Virus record (IMG/VR): IMGVR_UViG_3300043409_000254
Span: 1-46,672 of that record
Length of the DNA: 46,672 bases
Strand: one strand, 5' to 3'
From: a virus
The translations under genes were made by a program, and so were the position numbers. The notes under the pieces were generated by a model, which was not told where the DNA came from, did not search any database, and saw nothing but the letters and a program-made list of their open reading frames with translations. Shown piece by piece: positions 25,300 to 31,685 of the stretch. Numbering within the stretch: position 1 is the stretch's first letter; each line of letters begins with the position of its first letter.

Positions 25300-25334
25300 A
25301 AACCCAAAATATAATGCCCCCAACAAAGGAGGCA
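25300..25334 (-). terminator. Terminator-like hairpin after the CobS-like gene
   Basis: In minus-strand RNA, UGCCUCC (25334-25328) pairs with GGGGGCA (25321-25315) over a six-base loop, including one U-G pair. UUAUAUUUU follows. It lies 17 bases after the CobS-like stop codon and before the primase start, so it probably reduces read-through from the CobT/CobS operon into the replication genes. Confidence 0.65.
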
Positions 25335-25351
25335 CTATGGTTTTGTGATTC

Positions 25352-26479
25352 TTAGGTTGTACCGTAGATCTTGGTGAACAACTCTTTAGCTACTTTCTTT
25401 TGAGTGTCGTTTAGCTTGTTGAGATACACAACCTCAAAAGCTTTCTTCAAAGAACAATTAGCTTGCATTTTTCTACACATGCTAAACAACGTTCTAGGAG
25501 AGATAGTCAAGTTAAACTGACCAGCTTCGTAACCCTGTCGAACTAGGTTAGCTAGCTTCACAAGCTCTTTAGCTGCTTTGTCAGTGACTGTCATGCTGTA
25601 TTTGTTTCTGAGCATTCTTTCCTCGATAGCAGGAGGAAGGTAGCTGACATGAACACAAGTTCCAAAGCGGTCGAGTGTAGCACTGTTCTGAACGTTAGTG
25701 CCTGCGTGTGAACCCGTATCGTCGCCTTGACCTTGTGTGTTCCCTATGGCTACAAGCCTGAAATGCTCGTGTGGGATGACCATCTTGTCGTTGGTACTTC
25801 CAGGCATCTCCTTCAAAAAGAGCTTACCTTTGTCTTCTAGAAGCCACTGTAGACCCATGCTGATCTCTGGTGGTGTGACATCCCACTCGTCCCAAGCAAA
25901 GACAGCACCGTACTTTACAGCTTCTGTGACAGCACCATCAACCCAGACAGTTGAGCCATCCTTAGCTGTCAACTGACCAAAGATCATAGATGAGTCCATG
26001 TCACCAGTACAGTTCACACGAATAAAAGGACGATTGGTGCGAGCACAAAGCTGTTCAATCATGCTGGACTTACCTGCTCCAGTAGGACCGTAACAAAGTA
26101 CTTTCTCACCAAGTTCCCAAGCTCTCAAGACATCAGTAGCTAGGTCTATGTCGAGAATGTATTCGTGATCAACTGTAGGAATGAAAGAAGCTACCCGCTC
26201 ATCCCAGATGTAATCGTCAAAGACTGTGACACCAAAGTCATCATAGTCGTTTATTTCTCTGTCAATAACAGTTGACAGATATTGTTGCTTGTCACCTATC
26301 CTAGGTTTCTTAGATGTATCAGCAACAACAGGCTCAGTAAATAGATCTTTAATGTAGCTGCTAGGATCAACAGCATAAGTATCTGGGTCTGGTTCACGAC
26401 CACCTATCTTGCGTTTGTCCATAGCCTCTTTAAGAGCTTTCTTAACGAGGTCTTCAACTTTACCGCTAGTACTAGACAT
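25352..26479 (-). CDS. cobS: CobS-like MoxR-family AAA+ ATPase
   Basis: 375 residues. After a disordered N-terminal 95 residues comes a AAA+ core close to the CobS subunit of aerobic cobaltochelatase: Walker A GPTGAGKSS (131-139), Walker B VFAWDEWD (D197, E198), sensor-1 AIGNTQG (N247) and the CobS-like GTNVQNSATLDRFG with the arginine near 271. In B12 synthesis CobS and CobT form a ring-shaped chaperone that drives cobalt insertion by CobN; CobN is absent here. The start overlaps the CobT-like stop by eight bases, so the two products are surely partners. A general AAA/VWA remodelling role is the main alternative. Confidence 0.82.
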   Translation of the reverse strand: MSSTSGKVEDLVKKALKEAMDKRKIGGREPDPDTYAVDPSSYIKDLFTEPVVADTSKKPRIGDKQQYLSTVIDREINDYDDFGVTVFDDYIWDERVASFIPTVDHEYILDIDLATDVLRAWELGEKVLCYGPTGAGKSSMIEQLCARTNRPFIRVNCTGDMDSSMIFGQLTAKDGSTVWVDGAVTEAVKYGAVFAWDEWDVTPPEISMGLQWLLEDKGKLFLKEMPGSTNDKMVIPHEHFRLVAIGNTQGQGDDTGSHAGTNVQNSATLDRFGTCVHVSYLPPAIEERMLRNKYSMTVTDKAAKELVKLANLVRQGYEAGQFNLTISPRTLFSMCRKMQANCSLKKAFEVVYLNKLNDTQKKVAKELFTKIYGTT

Positions 26480-28274
26480 TGATAATCTTCTTTTCTATCA
26501 AGGTTAACAGATTAGTTGGGATTGTTTCTGGATTGTTAACTACGCTATTAGCAACGTAGTACTCTTCTACTGAAGAACTACACAGTCCCAAACCATAAAT
26601 ACTTACTACCTTAGCTTTTTCTATTTCTTTAATAACCTTTATAGTAAAACGTTCTAATCCACTGGATGACTTGCTTGCAGCAGGACTACCATCACTCATT
26701 ACTATCAATAGTTTCTTTCTTTCTTTACGTTTAATTAGACGATCATGTGTCCAAACGATATTCTCACCATCTGGGTTACCCGCCATATGAAAAGATGATT
26801 GTGCAAAGTAGTTAATTAAATCAGAGCTACTAACTCTGAGATCACTAAATGCTTTGTACACAAACATTACGGGTACTACTTCACTTTTACTATAACCATC
26901 AGTGAAACCTATTATCTCTAGAGGTATGTTGAGTGTAGAACAAACCTCATTGAGCAGTATTGTTGAGGCCAAAGCATAATATACTTTGTCACCACCCATA
27001 CTACCTGACATATCTACCAAGACAGTTACAGCAGCGTCTAGAAGCTTGTTGTCAATCTTGTTTTTGAATATCCTTTCGTTAAATCCTGGTGCATTAAAAC
27101 AAATTCTTGACAATCTAGATTGATCTAGTTTGCCTTTCTTTTGTCCATACTGTGTTTGAACTCTAGCTCGCACCTGAATAAGCTTACGAACTTGTTGTGC
27201 AAAGTTTTCTTGAGCTACTAGTTTGTCAGCAACTCTTTTTGTGTAGTCTCTTATAAACTCTGTTGTTGCTTTTAAATTAAAATATCTTGCGTCACCCAAT
27301 TGTTTGGGATAGTTGACTACTACAAACTTCTCGTAGTCAGTTAGATCCCAAGTACCACTTACAAGATCAACTGGAGTGAAATTAACTCCAACTTTAGACA
27401 TGGTTCCACCATGTTCAGGCATTGTCAAAGAAAACTTTTCCAAGTCTTCTTTTGTTAGCTTAATCTCTATAATCTTGTACTCTTCTTCGGGGGTTTTCTC
27501 TTTACTTTCTGTATCACCTTTGTCTTCAATAGATCCTGAAAACTCAGATTTGGTACTACCCTTAGCATCCTTCGTAGAACCTTCTTCCTCACTTTTGTCT
27601 TTCCTTTTTTCACTAGGACTTTTGTCCTTAAGTTCTTCCTTACAAGACTCACCAAGCTCTTGCAGTATCTCTAGAGCTAGATCATAGGTAGATTTAGTAC
27701 CCAGTCTTTTGTCTAGAATTTGATGACAATGTACAAGATGATCAGAATAACTATGAAGAACATCCATGACCTTTTTATCTTGTTCAAAGCTACTAGTAAC
27801 AAGCTGAATCAATGGGAAATACTCTTGACAGACAGCACCATCCCAACAAATCAAAGCAGACACTAACTTTGATATGGAAGTTTTTTCAGTTGCAGTTCTA
27901 TCAAGAACTTTTTGTACTAATACAGAGTTGCTCTCATCCCAGTTTTCTCTGAAGCCTTTGTATTCTTTGGCTTCAATCACGTTTACTCTGGAATCCTCTA
28001 AGAAGTTCCAGACAAACATTAGTGCGCTATTAGGATCAACTTTGATCTCATGCAAAATATCAAAGCTGGAGAATCTGTCATGCGCTACCTCATGATCGGT
28101 AGAGCACATCAGTTCTTTCAACTGTTGATCTGTTGTGTGAGATGTAATCCTAGGCAAGAAGATTGTTCTTCCGTTATGCCGGGGTTGATTACTCTCCTCA
28201 AAAACTACGCTAAGACCAGCCCGTCCAGCACTGGCCCTAACGTATTTTTGAACTTCGATGCCTTTGGTTAACAT
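26472..28274 (-). CDS. cobT: CobT-like VWA-domain protein with N-terminal HExxH
   Basis: 600 residues. The C-terminal 180 residues are a von Willebrand A domain with an intact MIDAS: DMSGSM (D421, S423, S425) and MSDGSP (D528), plus the CobT-type EIIGFTDG and IVWTHDRLIKR. The centre (about 210-275) is a highly charged Lys/Glu/Ser linker, as in CobT. The N-terminal domain contains HEVAH (61-65) and, 28 residues on, FLEDSRV (E93), the layout of a gluzincin metalloprotease site. Partner of the CobS-like ATPase downstream. It may act in cobalt chelation or as a substrate adaptor of a AAA+ machine. Confidence 0.8.
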   Translation of the reverse strand: MLTKGIEVQKYVRASAGRAGLSVVFEESNQPRHNGRTIFLPRITSHTTDQQLKELMCSTDHEVAHDRFSSFDILHEIKVDPNSALMFVWNFLEDSRVNVIEAKEYKGFRENWDESNSVLVQKVLDRTATEKTSISKLVSALICWDGAVCQEYFPLIQLVTSSFEQDKKVMDVLHSYSDHLVHCHQILDKRLGTKSTYDLALEILQELGESCKEELKDKSPSEKRKDKSEEEGSTKDAKGSTKSEFSGSIEDKGDTESKEKTPEEEYKIIEIKLTKEDLEKFSLTMPEHGGTMSKVGVNFTPVDLVSGTWDLTDYEKFVVVNYPKQLGDARYFNLKATTEFIRDYTKRVADKLVAQENFAQQVRKLIQVRARVQTQYGQKKGKLDQSRLSRICFNAPGFNERIFKNKIDNKLLDAAVTVLVDMSGSMGGDKVYYALASTILLNEVCSTLNIPLEIIGFTDGYSKSEVVPVMFVYKAFSDLRVSSSDLINYFAQSSFHMAGNPDGENIVWTHDRLIKRKERKKLLIVMSDGSPAASKSSSGLERFTIKVIKEIEKAKVVSIYGLGLCSSSVEEYYVANSVVNNPETIPTNLLTLIEKKIINV

Positions 28275-28279
28275 AGAAA

Positions 28280-28735
28280 TTAACGCCCTTCAATAAAGTC
28301 TTTTACCGAGCTGTACACCTTCTCACCATCCAGGTGTTTCGGTGTTTGTATTAGGCTGTTTATGATTTTGGTAACGTATTCGTCTAAAGTAATCTCTGGT
28401 TTATCTTCTGACTTCATCTCCTTGATTTTGTTTTGCAAGAACGTTTTGCCATGACATTGACCGTTGCTATCAATCAAGCTGATGCTTAATCGCATCGCTG
28501 AGAAGACCACAGACTTAGCTGATCTCCACGGTCCAGGCATAGAAGTGATCTCAAAATCTTTTTTGATCTTGAGTTCAGTTTCTTTGACCTCTTTGATGAA
28601 CGTTGAGAGTTCAGCATGTGTGTAAGCTACACGAAGCATCTTTTCAAAGGTGCTTTCACCTGCTTGATCACTGACAAGAGATTCAGTAGCTGCTGCGTAC
28701 AGCGTTGAAACATCACTAGTACTATCTAATTCCAT
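28280..28735 (-). CDS. Unknown third gene of the CobT/CobS-like operon
   Basis: 151 residues from the ATG at 28735 behind TGGAGATCGTA. Mostly helical: TLYAAATESLVSDQAGESTFEKMLRVAYTHAELSTFIKEVKETELKIKKDFE, then a segment with MPGPWRSAKSVVFSAMRLSISLID and a C-terminal helical part ITLDEYVTKIINSLIQTPKHLDG. It ends five bases before the CobT-like gene. I recognise no family. Its constant place in front of the pair would suggest an adaptor or substrate, but that must be tested by comparison with other phages. Confidence 0.6.
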   Translation of the reverse strand: MELDSTSDVSTLYAAATESLVSDQAGESTFEKMLRVAYTHAELSTFIKEVKETELKIKKDFEITSMPGPWRSAKSVVFSAMRLSISLIDSNGQCHGKTFLQNKIKEMKSEDKPEITLDEYVTKIINSLIQTPKHLDGEKVYSSVKDFIEGR

Positions 28736-28805
28736 TACGATCTCCAAACATACACTGCAAAAACGCAGTACAAAGCACCCCATAGGATGCTTGAACTGAA
28801 TTTGT

Positions 28806-29153
28806 TTATTCCAAAAAATAAACGCAACAGTTTATCGGGCCGGGGTTGCCGGCTATGGCATGAATCTCAAAAACAAGGACGTCAAGCATTTCATTCAAGT
28901 ACGTTGCGTACTCGGTGCGGCCGTCTTCGATGGCTGCGTCGTGCATTTCCTCCAACCGGTTGGCTTTCGCCATTGCCGCATCAATGGCTTTGTAGTCGGC
29001 TTCAATCTCGTCGCCATACCGCCACACATCGTGGCACCAGCAATAATCTTTATCCGCGCCGTTGGCTTCCTCGATTCGGGCTTGGTACTGATCCATGACG
29101 GTGCTGAATTTCTTCAGCACGATGGGGGTTCGGGGGGTGATGATTTTCTTCAT
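28806..29153 (-). CDS. Helical hypothetical protein, GC-rich
   Basis: 115 residues from the ATG at 29153 behind TAGGAAATTTAACC. Helical and rich in Ala, Glu and Asp: FSTVMDQYQARIEEANGADKDYCWCHDVWRYGDEIEADYKAIDAAMAKANRLEEMHDAAIEDG. The WC-x-H cluster (CWCH) could bind metal. GC content is clearly above that of the flanking genes, a hint of recent acquisition. Long frames exist on the other strand but lack a good start signal. Confidence 0.6.
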   Translation of the reverse strand: MKKIITPRTPIVLKKFSTVMDQYQARIEEANGADKDYCWCHDVWRYGDEIEADYKAIDAAMAKANRLEEMHDAAIEDGRTEYATYLNEMLDVLVFEIHAIAGNPGPINCCVYFLE

Positions 29154-29186
29154 GGTTAAATTTCCTAACTTAGGCAACATTGCCTC

Positions 29187-29212
29187 AATAACCCACTTGT
29201 TAATGGGCTATT
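29187..29212 (-). promoter_or_regulatory. Intergenic RNA hairpin
   Basis: In minus-strand RNA, AAUAGCCCA and UGGGUUAUU form a 9-bp stem with an eight-base loop; one pair is G-U and would be lost in the plus strand. A second small palindrome, AGGCAA/TTGCCT, lies beside it at 29172-29185. No U tract follows. It sits between the 29410 gene and the 29153 gene and could be a processing or stability site. Confidence 0.5.
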
Positions 29213-29230
29213 AAAGTTGTCGGTAGTTAG

Positions 29231-29410
29231 TTATTCGTTGTATTCGCTGCTTTCTCCATCGTAGAACCAATTGAGATATGCCAATATCCCATGTTTGAAA
29301 CTGTTGTCAGTCTCATTTTCTTCTTCAAGACCAACCTCCTCTAGAGTACTAAACTCAACGATGTCTTCCCACATCATTTCGTCTACTAAATCTAGTTTTT
29401 TATTAGACAT
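29231..29410 (-). CDS. Small acidic hypothetical protein
   Basis: 59 residues; the ATG at 29410 has a strong AAAGGAGAATGTGTT leader. Very acidic: LDLVDEMMWEDIVEFSTLEEVGLEEENETDN, then HGILAYLNWFYDGESSEYNE. Its leader is nearly the same as that of the 29729 gene (AAGGAGTATGTGTT), so the two were probably expressed or duplicated together. Early phage proteins of this size and charge often bind host enzymes, but nothing here proves it. Confidence 0.55.
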   Translation of the reverse strand: MSNKKLDLVDEMMWEDIVEFSTLEEVGLEEENETDNSFKHGILAYLNWFYDGESSEYNE

Positions 29411-29462
29411 AACACATTCTCCTTTCAAGAAACCCAAAGATAAAATATGTAGCCATTTCAAT

Positions 29463-29729
29463 TTATTCCTTATTAGCAATTTTTATAAGCACATCTCCAT
29501 GACAAGCTTCTGGAGAGCACCAACAAACTAAACTTTTTCCTTTAAGCTCTTTTTTTGCAGCAACAACAAGTTCTAGTTTTTCAAACAACAACCATTTTTC
29601 ATATTTTTCTATTACTTCTTCTCTAGAACCATCTTTTCCAATTACAAATGGATTTCCCCATTTACTTGGCCTTCCAATATATACACCATCATTTGAATTT
29701 CTTTTATTCAAAACTTTTATACTAGACAT
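29463..29729 (-). CDS. DUF4326 domain protein
   Basis: 88 residues, ATG at 29729 behind AAGGAGTATGTGTT. The sequence shows the full pattern of the DUF4326 family: VYIGRPSKWGNPFVIGKDGSREEVI, KYEKWLLFEK, then ELKGKSLVCWCSPEACHGDVL. The two invariant Cys, Trp and His of CWCSPEACHGDVL suggest a ligand- or metal-binding site. The family is frequent in phages and near nucleotide-metabolism genes, but its function is unknown to me. Confidence 0.85.
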   Translation of the reverse strand: MSSIKVLNKRNSNDGVYIGRPSKWGNPFVIGKDGSREEVIEKYEKWLLFEKLELVVAAKKELKGKSLVCWCSPEACHGDVLIKIANKE

Positions 29730-29764
29730 AACACATACTCCTTAATTAAATAATTACTAACAAT

Positions 29765-29880
29765 AGAGGGCGTAGCCTCACGGCCCCCGCTTTACAGGGC
29801 CGGGAGCAAGCCCGATCATAAATCTAAGCGACGACCTAGCTGCCCATATGCCGCCGCTTTTGCGGCATCTTGGGCTGCAT
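29765..29880. repeat. GC-rich island of palindromes, no gene
   Basis: A non-coding block much richer in GC than its flanks. CGGCCC (29781-29786) pairs with GGGCCG (29797-29802). A larger hairpin has inner arms ATGCCGC (29848-29854) and GCGGCAT (29862-29868) and outer arms GCTGCCCA and TGGGCTGC (29839-29846, 29871-29878) with one mismatch. A short minus-strand frame (about 28 codons, no good start) crosses it. It looks like a REP-type palindromic element or the remnant of a gene. Confidence 0.5.
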
Positions 29881-29910
29881 GGGAGGAGCGATCTTTCAAT
29901 TGATCTCTGG

Positions 29911-30069
29911 TTAATACGGAAGATAAATAGCAAAGTAAATCAGGAAGGGTAAAGCTATGCCAGCAGCAAGAATGATTGCTCCAATGCAATCTATAAAACT
30001 GCTGTAATCTCTGGTTCTAGGTTTTTGGTACATGTAGTTGGTAATGTCTTTGTGTGGATGTTTAAACAT
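29911..30069 (-). CDS. 52-residue single-span membrane protein
   Basis: ATG at 30069 behind AAGGAATAAGCAA. The first 30 residues are polar (HPHKDITNYMYQKPRTRDYSS). They are followed by one long membrane helix, FIDCIGAIILAAGIALPFLIYFAIYL, and the stop. Clean start signal and composition make it a convincing small gene. Role unknown; early membrane peptides of phages are often exclusion or envelope modifiers. Confidence 0.6.
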   Translation of the reverse strand: MFKHPHKDITNYMYQKPRTRDYSSFIDCIGAIILAAGIALPFLIYFAIYLPY

Positions 30070-30090
30070 TTGCTTATTCCTTTTGAGCTA

Positions 30091-30132
30091 ACATAGGTAT
30101 AGGTAATGTGAACTTAATCACACTACCTATGT
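30091..30132 (-). promoter_or_regulatory. Long imperfect inverted repeat in an intergenic gap
   Basis: ACATAGGTA (30091-30099) pairs with TACCTATGT (30124-30132), and inside it TGTGA (30107-30111) pairs with TCACA (30118-30122) around ACTTAA. A second AGGTA copy allows an alternative register. It lies upstream of the 52-residue membrane gene and may be an operator or an RNA hairpin. Confidence 0.5.
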
Positions 30133-30149
30133 GAGTAACAAATTCTAAA

Positions 30150-30440
30150 TTAATAAATAACTCTCTTGCTCTCCCACTTATCATAGGGAGCACTAGAAAG
30201 TATGTATCTATCATTCTGAATGTTGTCTGATTCTTGTGGATCTCTGATAAAGTCCTTCCAAGTATCTGCATCGACAACTTCATAACCAGCGTCAAGTGCT
30301 TGTTGTACGACTGCAAGGCGACTGCTCGTCTCTCCTACTATCTTAATTCTGCATCCGATGGTGAACTCATCATCGGTCAGACCGTGGTCTGCTTGGCGAA
30401 TAGTTGCTGTGTTATTAAGAACAACCGCGTGGTAGATCAT
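30150..30440 (-). CDS. Hypothetical early protein
   Basis: 96 residues; ATG at 30440 with a strong AAGGAGAG leader. The sequence starts with beta-type segments (IYHAVVLNNTATIR), then DDEFTIGCRIKIVGETSSRLAVVQQALDAGYEVVDADTWKDFI and a polar C terminus. The AVVQQALDAGYEVVD part resembles a Rossmann-like beta-alpha-beta unit, but the protein is too short for a full domain. No family recognised. Confidence 0.6.
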   Translation of the reverse strand: MIYHAVVLNNTATIRQADHGLTDDEFTIGCRIKIVGETSSRLAVVQQALDAGYEVVDADTWKDFIRDPQESDNIQNDRYILSSAPYDKWESKRVIY

Positions 30441-30482
30441 GAGAAGCTCTCCTTAGAGTTAAACGAAGCGTACAAACACGAG

Positions 30483-30508
30483 GAGGCGATGGAGTAAACC
30501 ACCGCCTC
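30483..30508 (-). terminator. Hairpin after the first leftward gene
   Basis: Minus-strand RNA GAGGCGGUGG and CCAUCGCCUC form a 10-bp stem with a UUUACU loop; one pair is G-U and would be a mismatch in the plus strand. It starts about five bases after the stop codon of the 30741 gene. The following sequence (CUCGUGUUUGU) is a poor U tract, so it may be an attenuator or a processing site. Confidence 0.55.
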
Positions 30509-30513
30509 GTTGA

Positions 30514-30741
30514 TTACTTGGAAGCCCGAGCAAGTGCGTCGGACTTCATCGCAGAGCGGAGAGTCTTGATGTCGTTGAGGATGTTCCTCAGCGCCTCAGC
30601 GCGAGGGTTGTCGTACTTCTCCAAGCTCCACAGAGCGTTCGAGACCAATTGCTGTGCCAGGAAGACCTGAAGCCCTGCGGGCTTACGTTCTGTCAGATCG
30701 TTAAATCCAGCGAAGTTGAACTCGTTGTTTTGGTTAGGCAT
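30514..30741 (-). CDS. First gene of the leftward arm, hypothetical helical protein
   Basis: 75 residues from the ATG at 30741, which has an ideal AAGGAGTAAGACAA leader; the frame stays open far upstream but that part is low-quality, Cys/Arg-rich translation of GC-rich non-coding DNA. The product has NNEFNFAGFNDLTERKPAGLQVFLAQQLVSNALWSLEKY, then PRAEALRNILNDIKTLRSAMKS, two helices. As the promoter-proximal leftward gene it is likely made very early. Function unknown. Confidence 0.65.
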   Translation of the reverse strand: MPNQNNEFNFAGFNDLTERKPAGLQVFLAQQLVSNALWSLEKYDNPRAEALRNILNDIKTLRSAMKSDALARASK

Positions 30742-30768
30742 TTGTCTTACTCCTTGTTGGTTGATGAC

Positions 30769-30918
30769 TGAGGGGGAACCGCCCCCCTCACAAGAGCTGG
30801 GCGTGAGGGTCTGCCCCCGACGAAGGAGGGGGATGGGCAATGCAGGTAAGCGTAGCGATCTGTGCCACAAAGGAGCGCAGCGACGGCTGGCGCAGTACCT
30901 GCAAAGTGCCAACGGCAC
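30769..30918 (+). ncRNA. GC-rich block of stacked hairpins
   Basis: Four stems follow one another: TGAGGGGG (30769-30776) with CCCCCTCA (30783-30790); CCCCC (30814-30818) with GGGGG (30828-30832); TGCAGGTA (30841-30848) with TACCTGCA (30896-30903), enclosing TGTGCCA (30861-30867) with TGGCGCA (30888-30894); and GTGCC (30906-30910) with GGCAC (30914-30918). The TGTGCCA stem is complete only in plus-strand RNA (U-G pair). This could be a structured RNA or an inserted palindromic element. Confidence 0.45.
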
Positions 30919-30987
30919 GGTGCCCACCCGAACAGGAAGCTGGGGGGCGCGTTCACACCAGACCATCGAACCAACGATTAAGGAGAA

Positions 30988-31051
30988 AGACATAAAAATG
31001 TCTAGCCGAAACGTTTTCGAGTACAACAAAGTGGGTTTGACACAGAGCTGA
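30988..31051 (+). CDS. Possible 17-residue leader peptide with start codon in a hairpin
   Basis: AAGGAG at 30980-30985 is followed at 30998 by an ATG that opens 17 codons (MSSRNVFEYNKVGLTQS) ending in TGA at 31049-31051. AGACAT (30988-30993) and ATGTCT (30998-31003) form a perfect 6-bp stem with an AAAA loop, so the start codon is inside a hairpin. The dyad CGAAACGTTTTCG (31007-31019) lies within it. It may be a small regulatory peptide or chance; there is no longer gene behind it. Confidence 0.35.
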
Positions 31052-31066
31052 CGGTTAGAACATAAG

Positions 31067-31142
31067 CCTATAGCTGGGTGCAAGGTCTTGCTGTGCGCAT
31101 AGCAACACTTGGTGTCACAACGCACTTGGGGGAGCCTATAGG
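31067..31142. other. Folded segment closed by CCTATAG arms
   Basis: CCTATAG (31067-31073) can pair with CTATAGG (31136-31142). Inside, TTGCTGTGCGCATAGCAA (31088-31105) is an almost perfect 18-base palindrome. The segment has no reading frame of note and could be an RNA fold or a protein-binding site. Confidence 0.35.
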
Positions 31143-31482
31143 AGAGGTACGTGCAACAACGAGCATAGCTGTAGGGTGCTAGGAACCGAGTACACAACGA
31201 CATCAAATTGACCTCAAACGGAGATGGAGGTCCAGAGCACTAGCCTAAGGGCAACAAGTGTCAACAGGCATAGGTGTTTACCCGTGAGTGAGACACGGAG
31301 TGTGTGTGCGCTGAAGTGTTAAAAAGCTCTAGGAGGCTTCAAATGAGCAACACGCTAGGGTGGTAGCTTGATGACAGCAATAGAGCCTTGTTGGCACCGT
31401 AGATGGCCTAGGATAGGTATCAGTAGGATGCTAGGTGATGTAGATGAGGGGAGAGCTAAGTTGTTGATCGGTAAGCTGTCTC

Positions 31483-31502
31483 GTTAGAACACTTGTTATA
31501 AC
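31483..31502. repeat. 20-bp direct repeat, copy 1 (operator or iteron)
   Basis: GTTAGAACACTTGTTATAAC; each half (GTTAGAAC, GTTATAAC) is itself a near or full palindrome, as in sites for dimeric DNA-binding proteins. An identical copy starts 36 bases downstream, about three and a half helical turns away. Confidence 0.75.
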
Positions 31503-31518
31503 GGAGGGAAGTGACTAT

Positions 31519-31538
31519 GTTAGAACACTTGTTATAAC
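31519..31538. repeat. 20-bp direct repeat, copy 2
   Basis: Identical to 31483-31502. A partial match, GTTAGAACA, also occurs at 31054. The pair lies 150-200 bases before an AT-rich block with the palindrome TATAAATTTATA (31700-31711), so it may be either an operator pair or origin iterons. Confidence 0.75.
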
Positions 31539-31598
31539 AAACATCAAGGGCTAAAGACTAGCTCAGATGTAAAGGTTTATCATAGGTAGAGAGCTAGC

Positions 31599-31623
31599 TA
31601 CCTACCTAGTGCTAGGGTAGGTA
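31599..31623. other. Hairpin and G-rich tract
   Basis: TACCTACCTAG and CTAGGGTAGGTA form an 11-bp stem with one bulged G. It is followed at about 31635-31658 by three closely spaced G runs (GGGGTAGGGAGGGG) which, with the GGG in the stem, could form a G-quadruplex with one long loop. Confidence 0.4.
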
Positions 31624-31685
31624 TAGGTGTAGTAGTAGGGGTAGGGAGGGGCAAATGTTTTTTATATATAAATTACATCTCACAT

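Noticed and set aside
28736-28805. Possible cobalamin riboswitch before the CobT/CobS-like operon
   Set aside because: The gap is only about 70 bases, with two small hairpins and no sign of the conserved B12-box; too short for a known cobalamin riboswitch.
28787-29159. Two plus-strand frames opposite the GC-rich 115-residue gene
   Set aside because: They run against the direction of the arm and lack start signals; the minus-strand frame has both a good leader and a protein-like sequence.
30074-30316. 80-codon minus-strand frame overlapping the 96-residue gene
   Set aside because: It overlaps the better-supported gene (30150-30440) in another frame and has no good start signal.
30716-30979. 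Plus-strand frame across the GC-rich control block
   Set aside because: It overlaps the start of the first leftward gene, lacks a start signal and has a low-complexity, unnatural composition; only the last 17 codons have a proper start.
30742-31206. Upstream extension of the minus-strand gene that starts at 30741
   Set aside because: The added 155 residues are Cys/Arg/Leu-rich translation of GC-rich palindromic DNA, while the ATG at 30741 has an ideal ribosome-binding site.
31060-31480. tRNA or tmRNA-like gene in the control region
   Set aside because: No cloverleaf with T-loop and acceptor stem could be traced in the palindromic segments.
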